Below are positions 1 through 13,933 of a DNA stretch of 64,000 nt, one piece after another. A model generated the notes under the pieces. It saw nothing but the letters and a program-made list of their open reading frames with translations. It made no database searches and was not told where the DNA came from. Position 1 is the first letter of the stretch, and every line of letters starts with the position of its first letter. The stretch is from Rhabdornis inornatus (lineage: Eukaryota; Chordata; Aves; Passeriformes; Rhabdornithidae), in NCBI GenBank assembly GCA_013397075.1, contig VWZS01008170.1:436277-500276 (forward strand), given 5' to 3'. The position numbers and the translations under genes are program-made.

Positions 1-3000
1 TCTATTTAAACTTGGCAGCATCTCTTTTCTTTCTGAGTGTTAGCAGCTAGGACACTAAGCCAGAGTCTAGAGATGTAATCTTTTATTAAAAGATTGAGCT
101 CTCTAAAATGATGGCAATAACACTTATCGCTAATTGTATTAGTGCATTGCAACAAACTGTGTCTTGGTCAAATTTTCTTGGAAGATTTCCCCAAAAATGG
201 ACATTATCTATCATAAATCTCTGCAGCAATAAATTTAGCTGTGGACATGCTAATGGAGCGCTTGTAAACTTGGTGTTGCTAAACTTTCTTAATAGGGAGA
301 GACAGGCTTTAGGGCTTTGTGGGTATAGAAGAATAGCTGTTGGAGCAGTGGAATTTGGCATTGCAAAATCTTTGAAATATCAGTATGCTGGGGCTTTCCA
401 GACAAGTTCAGCCTATTATCCTGCATTCCCTTTAGAATCCAACAACTGAGATGCAGATATGAAGGACTTGGCTCTCAAAGTTGCTGCAGTTTCCTGTGAC
501 TTCACCTAAGGGAGTTCAGCCTTGCCATTTCTAAAAAACACGTGAAACTCTGTCTCTCTTCCTGGCAGCCACACGGGAAAGTCTTGGAGACAGGGTTAGG
601 TCCCTGGCTGACAGGCAATCCAGGCTCTTAATCAGAGGGTCATAGCTCTTGGTGTGTGAGAAGAGATGGGGTACCTCTGGTAGGCAAAATAATGCATGTA
701 CTAATGAAGGGAGCCAGACTGAGAACAAAATCTAACTTGTCTGTCTTGAGTAAGACAAGATCACTTTAGCAAATGGCATAACTACAGCTGAATGGCAGTA
801 GAGATGCAGGTGCCTGACTGGGTCCTTGATACTGAGTGGGAATTTCTCATGTCCCTCATGTGCATGGACATAAATGAAGGGAATCACCTTAGTGTGGGGT
901 TCTGTCCGCCCTAAGTTTGATCCCTTAACTTGTCTGAGCGTGTTGTTTGCCTTGAAACACTGCTTATGAGTGGGGTTTTCATGTTAATCATCACAGCCTG
1001 CATATTCCTTGATTTTCACCATACTAGGTGCTCCTCTCACACTGTACAAGCAGGTAGGGATTTGTGGTGATACAAGTGCACAAACGAAAAATGCAGTACT
1101 TCTTTTTACAGCTGCTCAGCAGCTACAACAAACAGCAAAGTTTTTTTCCTGAGTCCTTTCTCTCACCACTCCTCGAGGTTTTTAAAGATTGTTGTTTCCT
1201 GGTGTACACCACTGCACACAGAATTTTTGCTTAATGTGAATTTCCTTGTAATGAAGAGAAATTCCATCCTGGAAAAAATACTTTGTGTTGATCTCCATCA
1301 AACTAGAGTCTAATGCCAATATCCTTGCCAGGATTTCTGAGACCTCTTTGGTTCTACACACTGGTAAGTCTGCAGGGGATGATGGTCTTGCACTCTTAAA
1401 GACTTCACAGATCCCATCTGTGAATGAAGTACAGAGTAAATTCAGAGCACTGATTCACTTTCTCACCAAATTACCGTGTTAGGCAAATCTTCCTTTCACC
1501 TCCCATCCCTTAGTTTTATACAGCTTGTACTGCATGCTTGTGAAACGACACCTTCCAAGTCTGATAACTCAGTCAAATTAAGATGCATTTTCTGCAATAC
1601 AGAAAAGCTTTTCTGAATGAGGTTTTAATTTTTTGCTGGATTCCAATTTTCTGCTCCAACTGCCTTGTCTTGAGAGTTTGGGGCCAAGGAGAGAAACTTC
1701 TTGTTTTCTTTAATTTTGCTGTTCCATGCTAGACTGACTTTATAGCATTCTCTCCAATGGATATTTCCTTTGGGCAGGAAATGAGCCTATGTAAATTCAT
1801 TCTGGAAAGAAAAGGTATAAGCAGCTGTTAAGGAATAGTGTGAACTGAAATACTTCAGTGATCATCTCTTACTGTAGTAAATTCTCCTTGGGTTTTGCCG
1901 GAGTTTTACTGTTTTATAGTCATGAATGGTAATTTAAGGACAAACTTTACTTCTTACTGCTAGCACCTTGCTAATAATAAAGCTGTGTAGGAGGATGCTG
2001 TTCCCATTTCATCCATCCACAGAGTTGAATTAAGTTGAAACTGCAGAGTGAAAATTTGACCTTGAGTACCCACCTCACTTCTGGTAAGATCTGACTGAGC
2101 ACGTGGTTTGTCTGGTGGTATCCTCTGCTGGCTTCTTGTGTGGAAGAATTGGAGCTGGCTTTTGCCTTGGAGCAGAGCTAATTGACAAATTTTGCAGTTC
2201 ATTAGAAGGGAGGGTGTTGTCGGGTAGGAGAATGTCTAAAAACTATTTGTGAACATGGAATTGTGTTGAGGTACTTGTGGCAGGGTGTGAGATTATTGCA
2301 TCTTGAGACAGTTCAACATGTGTTTTGTAAAACTGATGGTTTACTAAATGTTGGATGAAAGCACCATAGTTACTGTTGGACAGGTTGTGCTTTTCCAATT
2401 TTGATTCTCTCTGAGTTAGGCTCTTGTTCATTTTCAGTCTTAGGGGATTTTAAGAGCATTTCCTTAGGTTCTGGGGCTCATTCCAGCTCTTCTGAAAAGG
2501 AAGCCTTGAAAACAGTGCAGAGGTTATTGGAAAATCATGGTATTTGAAAAGTGAGAGAGCACATTAATGACTGTAGGATGAGAGCACTTAGAGAAGATTT
2601 TTCTTAGCAAAATTATTGGTTCAACTGTGCTCTGAGGTGATACCTGTTAAGTGGGGCAGCTGAAACTGCAGTTGGGAATTTCAGGCTGTCTCCAGCTTCA
2701 GGTAGGCAACAAATATTAGGTTAACTTGATGTCGTGAAAATTCATCAATTAAAGACAATGCTTCTTGTTGTGGAGTAAACACCTTTCCTGCGAATGGATT
2801 TCATGGTGTCAATTTTCAGAACAAAACCAGAAAGCTCCTGTCACTTATTTTGCTGAGACACAGAGCTGGTGAGGACTTCCAGGGTCATGGAGCTCAGTCC
2901 CCTGCTCTGGCTGATCCAAACTGTATAATCCTTATACTGAATTAATGAATGCTTGTGCTGGAAATGGCACGTGGGGGAATTACCGACACACGTTCTATTA

Positions 3001-3367
3001 AACACTCAAACCTCCCTGTGACCCTGTCATTGCTGGATGAAACAGCTGCTTAGTGGATTCCCCACGACAGTGGGAAGTGACAATGCCTTGTCTTTCATAG
3101 CACATGGCTGAGGCTTGGTGGTTTTCTTACACTACTTGCTTTTTGTTCAGGCTGTATCTGCAAGGATGATTCCCTGTGAAGGTGCAGGAAAGCTGACCCT
3201 TGGCGTTTGTGCTGTCTCCGAACCTTAAAGGTGTTGATACAAATGTCTCCAGTTTGTGATTTCTCAAAATCTACCAATGGAAATGGAGTTCTTTGGAAAC
3301 TTGATGTGTTATGTCTTTACTTCCTAGACTACCTCTTTTTTGAACCTCTGTCTCTCACCATGTGAGG

Positions 3368-3775
3368 TAGTCATAAAATCGTAGAGTTGTGGGATCATCA
3401 AGATTGGAAAAGACCTTTAAGATCATCAAGTCTGGTCAATTACCCTGCACCACTGTGTTCACCACTAAACCCTGTCCCCAAGTGCCACATCCAGTGTTTT
3501 TTGAACACTTCTAGGCATGTGATTCCACCACTTTCCAGGGCAGCCTGTTCCAAGGCCTGACTGCCCTCTCAAGTGAAGGTAGTTTTCCTAATATCTGATA
3601 TAAACCTCCTGTGGTGCAAGTTGAGGCCATTTCCTCTCATTCTGCTACTTGTTACCTGGGAGAAGAGACTGACTCCCACCTTGCTGCAGCCTCCTTTCAT
3701 GGAGTTGTGAAGGGCAATAAGGTTCCCCTCAGGAGCAGCAAGCAAGTTGAAAGGTGAAGCCATAAGTTCCATCCT
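3368..3775 (-). mobile_element. CR1 LINE fragment, antisense, 5'-truncated
   Basis: Read on the + strand it opens with a degraded form of the CR1 3' end (aatcgtagagttgtgggatc, then ttggaaaagacctttaagat). It continues through the typical complement of the CR1 3' region, including accctgtccccaag, ccactttccagggcagcctg and cctcattc. On the - strand 3569-3772 translates to KGGCSKVGVSLFSQVTSS, RMRGNGLNLHHRRF and DIRK, which is the C-terminal end of the CR1 reverse transcriptase open frame. The piece is about 400 bases, lacks the rest of the element and is clearly old. Boundaries are estimated by eye. Confidence 0.9.
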
Positions 3776-3817
3776 TTGACTAAAGTAAAAGTAGTCATTG
3801 AGGATGCCAATTGCTAT

Positions 3818-3867
3818 CTAATAAATAACTTGGTATTAACAGCTAATAAATACCTTGGTATTGACTT
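3818..3867. repeat. Tandem duplication, 2 x 25 bases
   Basis: The unit ctaataaataacttggtatt followed by aacag (3818-3842) is followed at once by ctaataaataccttggtatt and gactt (3843-3867). The copies differ at few positions. They lie about 45 bases from the 5' end of the antisense CR1 piece and look like a local replication slip. Confidence 0.85.
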
Positions 3868-6800
3868 GCAGCAAACTGTACTTTACTGGAAAAAGCATCT
3901 TGAGTGTGAACAGTTTTCCTGTTGATCGACTCACCAATGCAAATCTTATTTGAACAGCTGAAAGGACTGATGAATTGGCAACCTCAGCTCAGTTATTTGT
4001 CCAGATCCTAAGGCTCAGGATGGTTCTTGTTACTCTTGGTTAAAGAATGTAATTTTTAACTAGTGAGCTAATCTTGTGTGCTGAACAGACTAATAGATGC
4101 AGAAAATATTTACTAGATCAAGATATTTGCTGAAAAGAACAGATAATAGCCTTTGAGAGAGTATATATCTGATACTTAAAAGCTTATTTACCTAAAATAA
4201 CCATGGTACTATCAAACATCTGCACTGTAAGCAGGCAGATTGTTCTGTTAAGTGGAAACCTGGCCAAATAAAATATCCTCTACAGCTGACAATTACATTT
4301 GAGACAGAGTTCAGAGATAAAGATTGGGAGGGAAGAAAGGAGAACACTGGCTTGGCTACTGTACCAGTGCTGTGTTTTGAGCCTTGGTAATACCTGATGA
4401 CAGCCAACATGATATTTACATTGCTGCATATACCATAAAGGCAACTGACAGTGATTAAAAGGAAAGGATGAACTTTTTCCACTCAAGCTGCTGTGTTTGG
4501 AAATGAGATGTTTGAGCCTGCTATCTATCGTGTAGAGTTAACACTGCATAGCTGCAGTGCCCTTTAAATTAGCCAGAGATGTTGGCACAAAATCAAATAA
4601 ATATAATTGGTTTCAAACTAAAAATCTAATTTAGGCATGCTAATAGCACCTTAAGTAAATGTGGCAGGTCACGCAGGACTTGTGTAACTGGCCCTTGGAG
4701 CTTACTGTAGTTACTGCAATGGGGAAAATGGCCTCAGAGGTGTTCCCCAAATCACCTGTGTACCTTGGACAGCTGGAGGGTGTTTTGTTAAAGGCGTGAT
4801 GGGAATGTGTGCTAGTCTGGACTGATTTGGGATATTGTGAGGGCTATGGGAGGTTAGGCATACAGCCAAGGGCAGCACCCTCTGCCACCCTCTCTTCCAT
4901 GCTTTGGTGTTTGCAGTGGAAATTTTGGAGGAATATCAGATGGGCTGATACTCCTCCCTGGTAATCCTTCTCTCTTCTGATACCTTCTGTGGCCAGTGGC
5001 TTTTCCTCTGCTCTTTTTTTTTTTTCCTTGCATCTCTTGATCTGATGTTGGGAGGCTGCAGCTCTTTGTCATGGGGAGGCAGTGGAAAACTCGCCTTGGC
5101 TGCATGTGTGTGGGCTGGTGACTGCAGATGAAATCAAACAGTGAAGTGACCCAGTGACAATTTTGTCACATATCCTGCCGACATGCTCTGCATGGCCAAC
5201 ACTATTCCTCCTGTTGCAGTCCTGTTTATATTGACAGGCTGACCATTTTTTCTCCAGGCCTGTCACTTCCCTGCTTAGTCTGTGAGGGTTCTCAACCTGA
5301 ATGTTTGCTGAAGGTGGAAAACAGACGACATTTTTCTGTGTTCAGGGCCTAAGAGATATTGAAAGACTTTTGAGAGAACAATGTGATATGGGGTGGGGTG
5401 AAAATTTCCATAAGACTCCCCTTCCTCTCTGCAGAAACCTTGGCATTGAGTTGTACAGATTACAGTAGCTAACCTCTCTCCAGCTTAGAATTCAATGTCA
5501 TTTATTTATTTATAGTTTAGAGTTCAGTGGGGCCATAGGAAGATGTACCTAACTTGGGGTATTGCCCATCAGTTGCTGATGACTTTGAAAATAATACTGA
5601 CTTCTTACCAGTGATTGGATTTGGGTTTATGTTCCTTCCTTTGAGTCTGAGACGTGAATTAAGGACTTGGGCAATAAGTCTGCAGCATCAAGTGTTTCTG
5701 TATTGATGGACTACTGAAGGGGAAGCATGTTTAAGCAGGTGCTGGCAGCTGTGTGATCTTTGCTGGCTTATCCTTCTCCACTGTACATGGAGCACCAGGA
5801 ATCTTGAGAAATACATTGTCTTACATGGGCAGAAACCTCTGAGCTCTGGACACGATGTGTGGTTTGCAGTGGTATTCTCAACTGTGAGAGCTCTTGTCAA
5901 GATGTTGAATAACTCACTGTCAGCAAGTTTGTGCTGTTCAAATGTTTTGGCTCTATTTCTAATTGGACAGCAGACTTTCAGAATATGCTTTTCCTTATTT
6001 TCTGAAATGCATTGGGCATGCTTGATTAATGCTGGAATATCACTTGTCTGTTGGACACTGCAGGTGCTGACAAAAATTGAGCAGACTCTCAGGCTTTGAG
6101 GAAGACATATAACAGTGTCTTAACAGAAATCCCTTGTATTGCAAATACAATTTGAAGTCTTTGGCCTCAAAACTTGCACAGAACATCAAACTACTTGAGC
6201 TCTGGCTGTACTGGAATAAATGATCAGAGAGCATTGTGAAGCGATATGCCTGCAATTTAAATGAAAAAAGTAGGAATTGATGATTGAAAACTGCTTTTTC
6301 CTATTCTTCCTTCCAATTCTTCAGTAAAAGGTCTAGACTCTTTTCCTAGTCATCAGATATGCTGGTGTGAAATGGAAGTCACTTGTATTTAAGTCTTAAT
6401 TCTCTGCCTGGACTTGTTACCTCCCCATCCTTGCCCTTTCTCAGGGGGTTGTCCAGCACATGCCTTGTCTTACTGTACCTGCAGCCACCTTTGGCTTGAA
6501 CCCAGTTGCATGTTCCCAGCAGTGGGCTGTGCTCAAGGTGAGCCTGAACCGGGAATGAGGCTGCTGCATGCAGTGATGTGAGTTAGGCTGGACTGAAGGG
6601 CGGGGTGATGTTTTGACATTTACCACATGGAAATGCAAAGTTTTTAAATGACTTATTTAAACTAGGGTTGAGCTGTTGTTCCTAAAACCTTTTCATCAGA
6701 AATATGAGGGTAGCCACTGTCTTGTAAATGTGAGAGTTCAGTTGTTACACTCCTGCAGGACTGTTGTATGTGCATGTTGTGTGTACTTATGCTGTGATAT

Positions 6801-8867
6801 GTACTCTGTGGGGATTGCTGGTTTTCCTCCACCCCCAATATAGGCTTTCAATTTGGCTCCCTCACAACTTTCCGGTTAAATCTGCTTTCACTTTCTGCCT
6901 TTGCTTATGCTTCTCTGCAATGTATTAGCAAGTGTTTCTCTACCTCTCCTCTAGAAAGTATCTTTCCGTCTCTGCTGTTGTGAGTTGAGAGAAGGTGCAC
7001 CAAGTTAAGCCTGGCCTCTTACTACCTCTACCAGGGTTTTAAATAGGTGCTTGTGCTGTGGATGTCATTCTTCAGCTTGTAAAGAAATGTAAAGCCCTGG
7101 TTCTTCTCTCAATAGGCAATACTATTCACAGTAGATTTGTATTAGAATGAATTGTGGAAAAGTGTCTGAGAGTGAGTGTGGCTCTGTTGGCACAGCTCCG
7201 GGAGTTTTCTGGGGGTAGGTGCATGCCTGCACTCCAGTGTTGCTGTGGGAGGAGAGCTGTGCTCATTCCTGTGCTTTTGTAACTTCTTTGCGATGTGGCC
7301 GTTGCTCTGCGGCTGATTCAGTTTACCACAGGCCTCCCATCCAGGCACAGCGCAAACCCAACTAATTCTCCCTTATTGGTTTTGCTGCTGTTCCCAGTGT
7401 CTCTAACAGCAGTACTCAGAGCCAGCTTGCTTTTTGAGCTCACTCTGAGCAGTGCTAGGAGCACCCAGATTATCTTCCTGCTGATTTGGGGCTGTAACTC
7501 CACTCCTACAATTGTTAACACTCTTCTTGCAGTCCCATGCTGAGTAGATGATACTTTGCTGTGAAAGCTTTTTCCTTTCCACAGGTAAGCAGACTTTTTG
7601 CCCCCTCTGTGGCAATACTAGGAGTGTCTGAGTCCTGTTACGAATTCCCTGTGGTTTTATTAATGCTCTTTGTAGCTGTTATTGTAGATTGCATCTTCCA
7701 TTTTGTAGTAAGAATGTGACATGTAGTGGGGAGATAGCTTGAAAAACATATTCAGGGACCATTAACATTGCATTACTTCACTCTTCCTGAATCGTGGGGC
7801 TTGTGCCAGCAAAACTTTGACATCCCATGGACTCTTGTTACCAAGTCCTGCTTGGGGAAAGGAGTATTCCCACCCCATGCTGAGTTGGCTGGAAATTTGA
7901 GAGTAGGCTTTTTTTTTTGCTAGCTTGTTTTTAGAAGCTGTCCATTCTTTGCAATAGGACTCTTCTCACCAGGAGCCACAAATGAGGTGCAGAAGATAGA
8001 GGCATCACTTTGCCTTTGTGGAAATGGACCAAACTATGCAAGAGCAGTCTGAGTTTTGGATCTGGTATTTAATTTCTGGTTTAATTAGGCCTGTGTTTGC
8101 CCTGTACTCTGTAAGAACACATAAGAAGTTCTATTCCCAGTCTTGTAGCTTCTTGTTTTATTGCTGTATTGTCCTTGGAATGAGTAATCAGAGCAGGGCT
8201 CCCACAGCTCTTTGGCATGAAGCTGTCAAAGAGTTGAAGCATCCAGAGATGGAGTGAGCCTGCAAAGACACAAATACCAAGCTTGGACTGTAAAGCATTA
8301 AAGGTCTCCTGGGCTTTGGGGTACCTGGAACCTGAAAGTCACTGCTTGGTCCAGAGCAGCCTTGCAGGGAAGTGTTTTGTGTGCATTGTTCATAAGAGGA
8401 AAACCCAGGGGCACAATTATAAACAGAGCCTGCGTCACGAGTGGCTTTCTGGCACCGCACTCCAGATAGTGGAGGATGGATTCCAGATCTTGCTTAAAAA
8501 TAGAGAGGTCGTGTGTGTGCAGGGAAGGGTGGAAGCCCTGGGCAGGGTTGTGTGGAGGTGTTTGGCTGAGCATTGCCCCATGCTGAAGGAGACTTGGGAA
8601 TGTGACTTTTGGGGACAGGTATGGAGAACTGGATTTCCCCAGCCCTAGAGTTGTTGCTGTCCTCAGCTGTCTAGTAGGAAGTTTGAGATGAAGCTGAATT
8701 GTACAGAAGTGCATGGAGGAACGCTGACGTTAGGAGCAAAACTGGGAGATCTGATTAGTTAGTAAAGGGGAAAAAAATTTACTGTGTGGGTGGTCAAACA
8801 CAAAGACAGCCAAAAATATTGTAGAAATACTTCCTTGTTAAAGAAAATCCAGACTGGACTGAATTTG

Positions 8868-8965
8868 ATGCTGAGGAACCTGATCTAAGCTGAGATTTGA
8901 TCCTGCTTTCAGCAGGAGGATGGACTAGAGGTTCCTTTGAGCCTAAATGGTTCATCATGTTCATT
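8868..8965 (+). mobile_element. Short CR1-like 3' tail, sense
   Basis: The stretch tgctgaggaacctgatctaa, gatttgatcctgctttcagc and aggaggatggactagaggtt follows the order of the CR1 3' untranslated end (gaacctgatct, cctgct-cagcagg, ttggactagatg). Only the last hundred bases are recognisable and no terminal octamer repeat remains, so the family assignment is by pattern only. Confidence 0.6.
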
Positions 8966-10579
8966 TGACCCTGGGAAAGAATATTTCCTCTACAGAGGGG
9001 ATTTGATACTGCAGTAGGATAGGGACTGATGCTCCAAGACTGTTATGGAACAGGTCCCCTGTTGATTGTAACAGCTTTGTGAGCAACTCAGTTACAGTGA
9101 CGGGAAACTTTCATGTCTCTGAGGGTGCCTGAAGTAAATTTAAAGCTCGGGTAACACTGTTTTGTGAGTCCTCCTTCCGTGTAACTACTTCCAATTGCTA
9201 TTGCACATGGTAGGAGAATACTATCCTGGAGCCAGGATTTGATGCTTGTCTTGTGACCCTTTGGCATGACTATTCCATTGCTCAAGCAGATCTCTCTGCC
9301 AAGAGGATCTGACTCGCATTTGCCTGGGAAGAGGCATCGGTGCAATTCATCCCAGTCTTCCTGGGAGAGCTGCAATGTCCTTATGCGGCTGCAGAGATTC
9401 AGTTAAATTGGAGACAAAGTGTGTAGGAACATGGTGTGTCCTCTGGTCAGTCCCCTGCCTTTCCACTCCTCTAATTATCCTTGAAGTAATTGGTTTCCAT
9501 TAACTTCAGCTGAGATCTCAGAGGGTTTGTCTTTATTTTCAAAAATGGAAGCTTCATGTAGATTGTGGAACTGTAGAAGAGATGGTATCCAGCCTCCTTT
9601 GAAAGCTGATGCTGGGCTTTGATGGGGACATGGTCTCAACTTAAGGAGTTCAGGCTGGAGCTGGATGATGAAGGTACAGGGACCAGGGATCCAGAGGAGA
9701 TAACCTGGAAAATCAGGCCTCAGTAACTGAGTGCTTGGGGACTTTATTTGGGTTATTTTAATCCTTTCAGAGGTTGGTTTTATTTCAGAAAGAGCCATTT
9801 AATCGTAGAAACATGAAAGAGGCAGGGGTTAGAAAGGGTATGTTTTCCTCTTAAGGCGGTGTTTTCTAAAGTAGGTCATGACCCTCTTATGCAGGAATTT
9901 TGCAGCTGCTATCCTAAGGGTTGGAACTATATCTAAGAGACTACAGAGGCAAGAGCAGGGGGTATTAAGCAGATCCTAATACCCATTTGAGGTCCCTTTC
10001 CTCCCTATCATCCTTCAACAAAATCATCTCCTGCTTTTCAGGAATAAAGCAGCAAGCATTTGGCTATGCCTGGTTTTCATTGTTTTGCTAAGCTGTTATG
10101 TTGGAGGAGATTAACCAGGGAGCAAATTTTCTCCGAAAGCTGATCTTGAGAGAGGCAGAGGGAAGAGCCTCAGCACTGACCTTGATCAGAGTGTCTTGAG
10201 GTGGGGAGTGAGCGGGAACCCAGCACAGGAACATTAACCCTGTGCTGTCCACATCCTTGGGTCTGCAGTTAGCTCTGATCACAGCAGATCTGTGACTGAT
10301 GGGAGAGTTGGTTTGTCCAAGTTGTGCTACCCTGGCACAAACTGCCGTTGGGGTTTTTCCTCACTGGATGTTATTCATAGCAGCCCAGGAAATCTCTTCT
10401 CTCCCTGCTGTTGCCCATATATTTGTTACCTGCTCTTAAACTTTACAAAACTTCCTCGATGAGCTTTTTCTCCGTGTTGGTGTAATCTCTCCCTATGCTT
10501 GTTTTCACTTAGCAATGTCTTCAGCATCCTTGCTGCAGCTTCTCTCCTTTCTTTCTCTTTCTACCCTGGCATTTAGTAA

Positions 10580-10930
10580 ACAAACCGTGTGGCTGCAAAG
10601 CCCGAAGTGCCCGTGTTGCCATGTTTCCTGAACTCTCCAAAGAAGCATGGAAAGCCGTCTTTGTTTGGTCCCAGCAGCACGGCACGCGGCTGCTGCCACC
10701 AAAGAGCAGCTTGCTTGTGGCACATCGTGCTGCAGCTTGGCTTAATCCTCGCTTGATACGCTTTTGAGATTTCATTGTTTCTCTATAATTAGTGCTACAG
10801 AGGAGCTGAAAGAAATGACGAATTAGCGGGAGAGGGGGGAGTGGGGAGAGCAGGTGGTGATCGAACTAAAGAGAGCTGCCAGAAAAGTAGGAGCAGCAGG
10901 GAATTAAATGGGAGGAGTCTCGAGTTCAGA
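10580..10930. promoter_or_regulatory. Candidate intronic regulatory block, raised CpG
   Basis: Within mostly CpG-poor intron 1, this stretch has about a dozen CpG in its first 250 bases (for example ccgtgtgg, cccgaagtg, cacggcacgcggc, atcgtg). It is followed by ctataattagtgctac and gacgaattagcgggag, with TAAT-core homeodomain-type sites. It is far below CpG-island density and no exon 1 is nearby. The call rests only on composition and motifs. Confidence 0.25.
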
Positions 10931-13820
10931 TGATTCCCTGCCATGTGCCCAGAAGGATTTAGTTTGGGATTTCATTACTGTTCAAATAATGCCATACACT
11001 CATAACAGATCGGGTCCCTATAGGCTGGGGCATTGTCCAACACTTAAGTGAAAAGCAGTTTTTGCCTGAAGTCCTAGTGAGCATTGATCCTGCAGACTTG
11101 AGGACTGAAAAGGAGCTGTGGCATGAGTGGTCCTGCTTTTAATTAGGCTGCCTCTATTGTTTCTGGTAGTAACATCCTAAAAGAATAAAACACAAAGCTA
11201 TTCTTTGTGTGGTGACTTCTTTCAAGCCCTGGACTTCATCTTGTGAAGGATTTGGTTCACAGTAACGATGTTACATCTGGATTGTAAGAATCTGCCAGTT
11301 GTGCTTACACAGAAATCCTAGGATGTCATGCTATGGGGGGAAACAGGAGTATGATGACACTGTTGGGTGTCTGAGATATCCAGAAAATCTTTGAACACAG
11401 ATACCTGTGCTGATGAGGACGTAGCTTTAGAAGTAAAAATACACACTGAGAAACCAACTGGGGAATGAAAAGGGTTGTTGTGACAAGACAATCCTCTGAG
11501 GTGCACAGTCATATATTCTTCCAGCACCTGGCTTGTGTTTTCAGCCTCTGTTACTATGCACCAAGACATCCAAAGAAAGAAATCATAATACTGGTGCTTT
11601 GAATGTGCCAGCAGCAACATTTCATCTGGGATCTAACTCTTTCCAAAGAACTGATAAAGTGTTTGTTTTTTGTTCTGACTTCCAAAATGCTATTGCTGTT
11701 GGGAGACAAGCAGTGCTAGGAAGTGCAAACTCACTTCTACCTTTTCTCACCACTTCTGTGTGTGCTGCTCTCTTTGTCTTGAGCCTTTGTGTTTTTACTT
11801 TTTTTTTTTTACCCCACCAAAGAAGCAGCAGAAACAAAACAAGAGAAGCAGGTACTGGGTGGAAAGGAGTAGGTCAGTGCCACCCAGGATTCCCAGTGAG
11901 TGGGAATTCATTTGTGCTGGGACTGCTGCTTTCATGCTGAATTCCTGCATCTGCTGGGCAGAGTGACTACAGGGGGTGCATGTGGAGGTTTGCTTTTGGG
12001 ATGTTTGTCCTGTGCTTCATGTTGAGTATTTCAGCCCTTCTCCTGGCAGTCTAACTAAACTCTGCTGTCAAAACCTCCCCTGCTTTGCTCTTTTTGAGCG
12101 CTTTGTGTTAAATATCTGCATAGTCCTCTCCATCATCTGTCATTTGCTCAAGAACCTGCTTACAGCACTCAAAACTTTGTTTTCAAAGCCCCTTGTAAAT
12201 ATTCTTGCTGTTATTGCTGTCCTTTTCCTATAACTTTGTTTTACCTTGTGCTATGAATAGTCTCTGAAAAACAATATGTATGCAAGTAATAAATGGCCTC
12301 AGCCTTGAACTTCTTAAAAACCCATTTGCTTTGGAAAATAATAAAGCTTTAGCAACCTTAGCATTTTGTGTTCTGCACACTTTTGCCTTTTGCCATTAAA
12401 ATGTAAGCTCCTGAGAACAGGGAGTCCTGGCAAGCTGATGTCCAGGGTGCACTGGCCATGCCATATAAAGTGAAGTCCAAGTCCTGTAGCTCCACTGTGG
12501 CAGGTACTGGTTGAAGATTAGAAGAGCAGAGTCCCACAGTTCAGGGTTTTTCTATTTATTTCAATGTGACTTGGAATGGAGCAGTTTTCCTATATCTTTC
12601 GGGGCTGGGTTTCAAGCTCTTTCACTCACCTGGAACTTTGAGTTGGTGCAACTTGGTGTGAGAAGACTCTTGATGGTGGTAGTAGGGAGCTTCAGTAGCC
12701 TTTGTTTGAAAATGAAAGTTTTTCCCCCTCAGTTTATGTGAATGTACTAGAAAAAAAAAAAATCACAAAAAACTTGTAAAAATGTGCTTTACCTGAACTG
12801 CAGAATCTGGGATTTGTTTTTATAGTATTAAAAATAGGATAATCTGTTAAAATAGATCTTACACCAAAATGCAGAATAGTTGTTTTAATTTCTCTTTATT
12901 TTTCTTAGCTTTTTTTAGGTATTTGCAATAGGAACCTTTTGAGCTATTTTCCACATATGCTACCCCCTGTTTTTATGAATGTGGATTTACTCCTTTCTAG
13001 TGGAGTGTGTGATTGTGGCGAACCGTGATGAAGGTAGGAAGTAAAGCAACAAGGTGTCCTATTGATGAGAGGTGAATGTTGCAAAAGCTTCTGGAGGCCA
13101 ACAAAAAATGGACTTAACATCAAATAGATTTTTAAGTCTCGCTATTGCAAACTCTCATGTCAAAGGATATGATGTACTGAGTACTTTAAATTGAGAACTC
13201 CCTTCTTGTAGCAGTTTGAAAGACTGTGTGTTAAAATGTGGTATTTTTTCTCTATGGGAATTTAAATGTTCTGGGACTGTGGTTTTCAACTCAGACACTG
13301 AGGCAATGTGAGAGCTGGAGCTGAGCATGCTTGAATGAAACCCACCTCATGTCTTTGCATAAAATGAGGAGCGATGAGAACAGCAATTAGTGCATAAAAA
13401 TATTTGAAAAATCTCATTAGTGTCGATAGCAAAGAGTGGCTTGTTTTGACACTTTTGGCAAACACATCAGGTTAAAAGTCTGTGTGACCTCAGCAACATA
13501 TCTTTTAAAAGTACATGAGTAGAATCACTCTTTTATAAGGAAGCTGGAGTCTGGAGAGGGTTTTTGGTCTGCAGAGCTGTAATGATCCCTGGAAAGGATC
13601 ATGAAGACCCACTTGTTTCCCTTCAGCTTGCCCAGCACTTGGATGTGGTGGCTGAGCCAACCCATGGAGCTGCACAGTGGGGAGTGCCTAGAGCACTTTC
13701 ACTGAGTTTTTAGCTGGCTCTGCTCTCTTTAGGATCTGGCACTCAGAGTTTTGCTGTCTGGGCTACCTCCCTTGCTGCTGAAGTCCCTAAGGTGTTTTTT
13801 TTTTTCTCTTTTCCCCCCAG

Positions 13821-13933
13821 GCAGCGGAGCGACCGCCGTGGTCCAGGCAGCCTTCTGCGCTCCCAAGAAGGAGAAGGTGGCGATTAAAAGGATCAACCTT
13901 GAGAAGTGTCAGACAAGCATGGATGAACTCCTG
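13821..13933 (+). CDS. OXSR1: OXSR1 exon 2: glycine loop and ATP lysine
   Basis: The exon follows a polypyrimidine tract ending ttttccccccag and stops at a gtacgc donor. It opens with two bases that complete a Gly codon (phase 1 entry) and ends on a whole Leu codon, giving human residues 24 to 61. It reads GSGATAVVQ, the nucleotide-binding loop, where the third glycine of the usual GxGxxG is Ala as in OSR1/SPAK. VAIK follows with the ATP-anchoring Lys46, then the KCQTSMDELL start of helix C. Residue 35 is Phe where human OSR1 has Tyr. This exon is distinctly richer in G, C and CpG than the surrounding intron. Reading on past the donor gives a few dozen more codons before a stop, which I regard as intron. 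Confidence 0.97.

Larger units (their letters stand above)
1..13820 (+). other. OXSR1: OXSR1 intron 1, 3' part
   Basis: There is no exon here that I can support. The sequence is mostly AT-rich and CpG-poor, with no CpG island and no frame resembling the N-terminus of OSR1, so exon 1 and the promoter must lie 5' of the window. It holds an antisense CR1 piece (3368-3775), a 2 x 25-base tandem (3818-3867), a short sense CR1 tail (8868-8965) and a block with more CpG than its surroundings (10580-10930). Otherwise it is unique-looking intron with short T and A runs. Confidence 0.85.

Noticed and set aside
8298..8714. 138-codon antisense frame overlapping a sense frame in intron 1
   Set aside because: Both strands are open over the same GC-richer stretch, neither resembles a known protein, and the sense one starts at TTG.
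1..13820. Possible OXSR1 exon 1 or promoter inside the window
   Set aside because: No frame resembling the OSR1 N-terminus that ends in a phase 1 donor, and no CpG island. The exon must lie further upstream.
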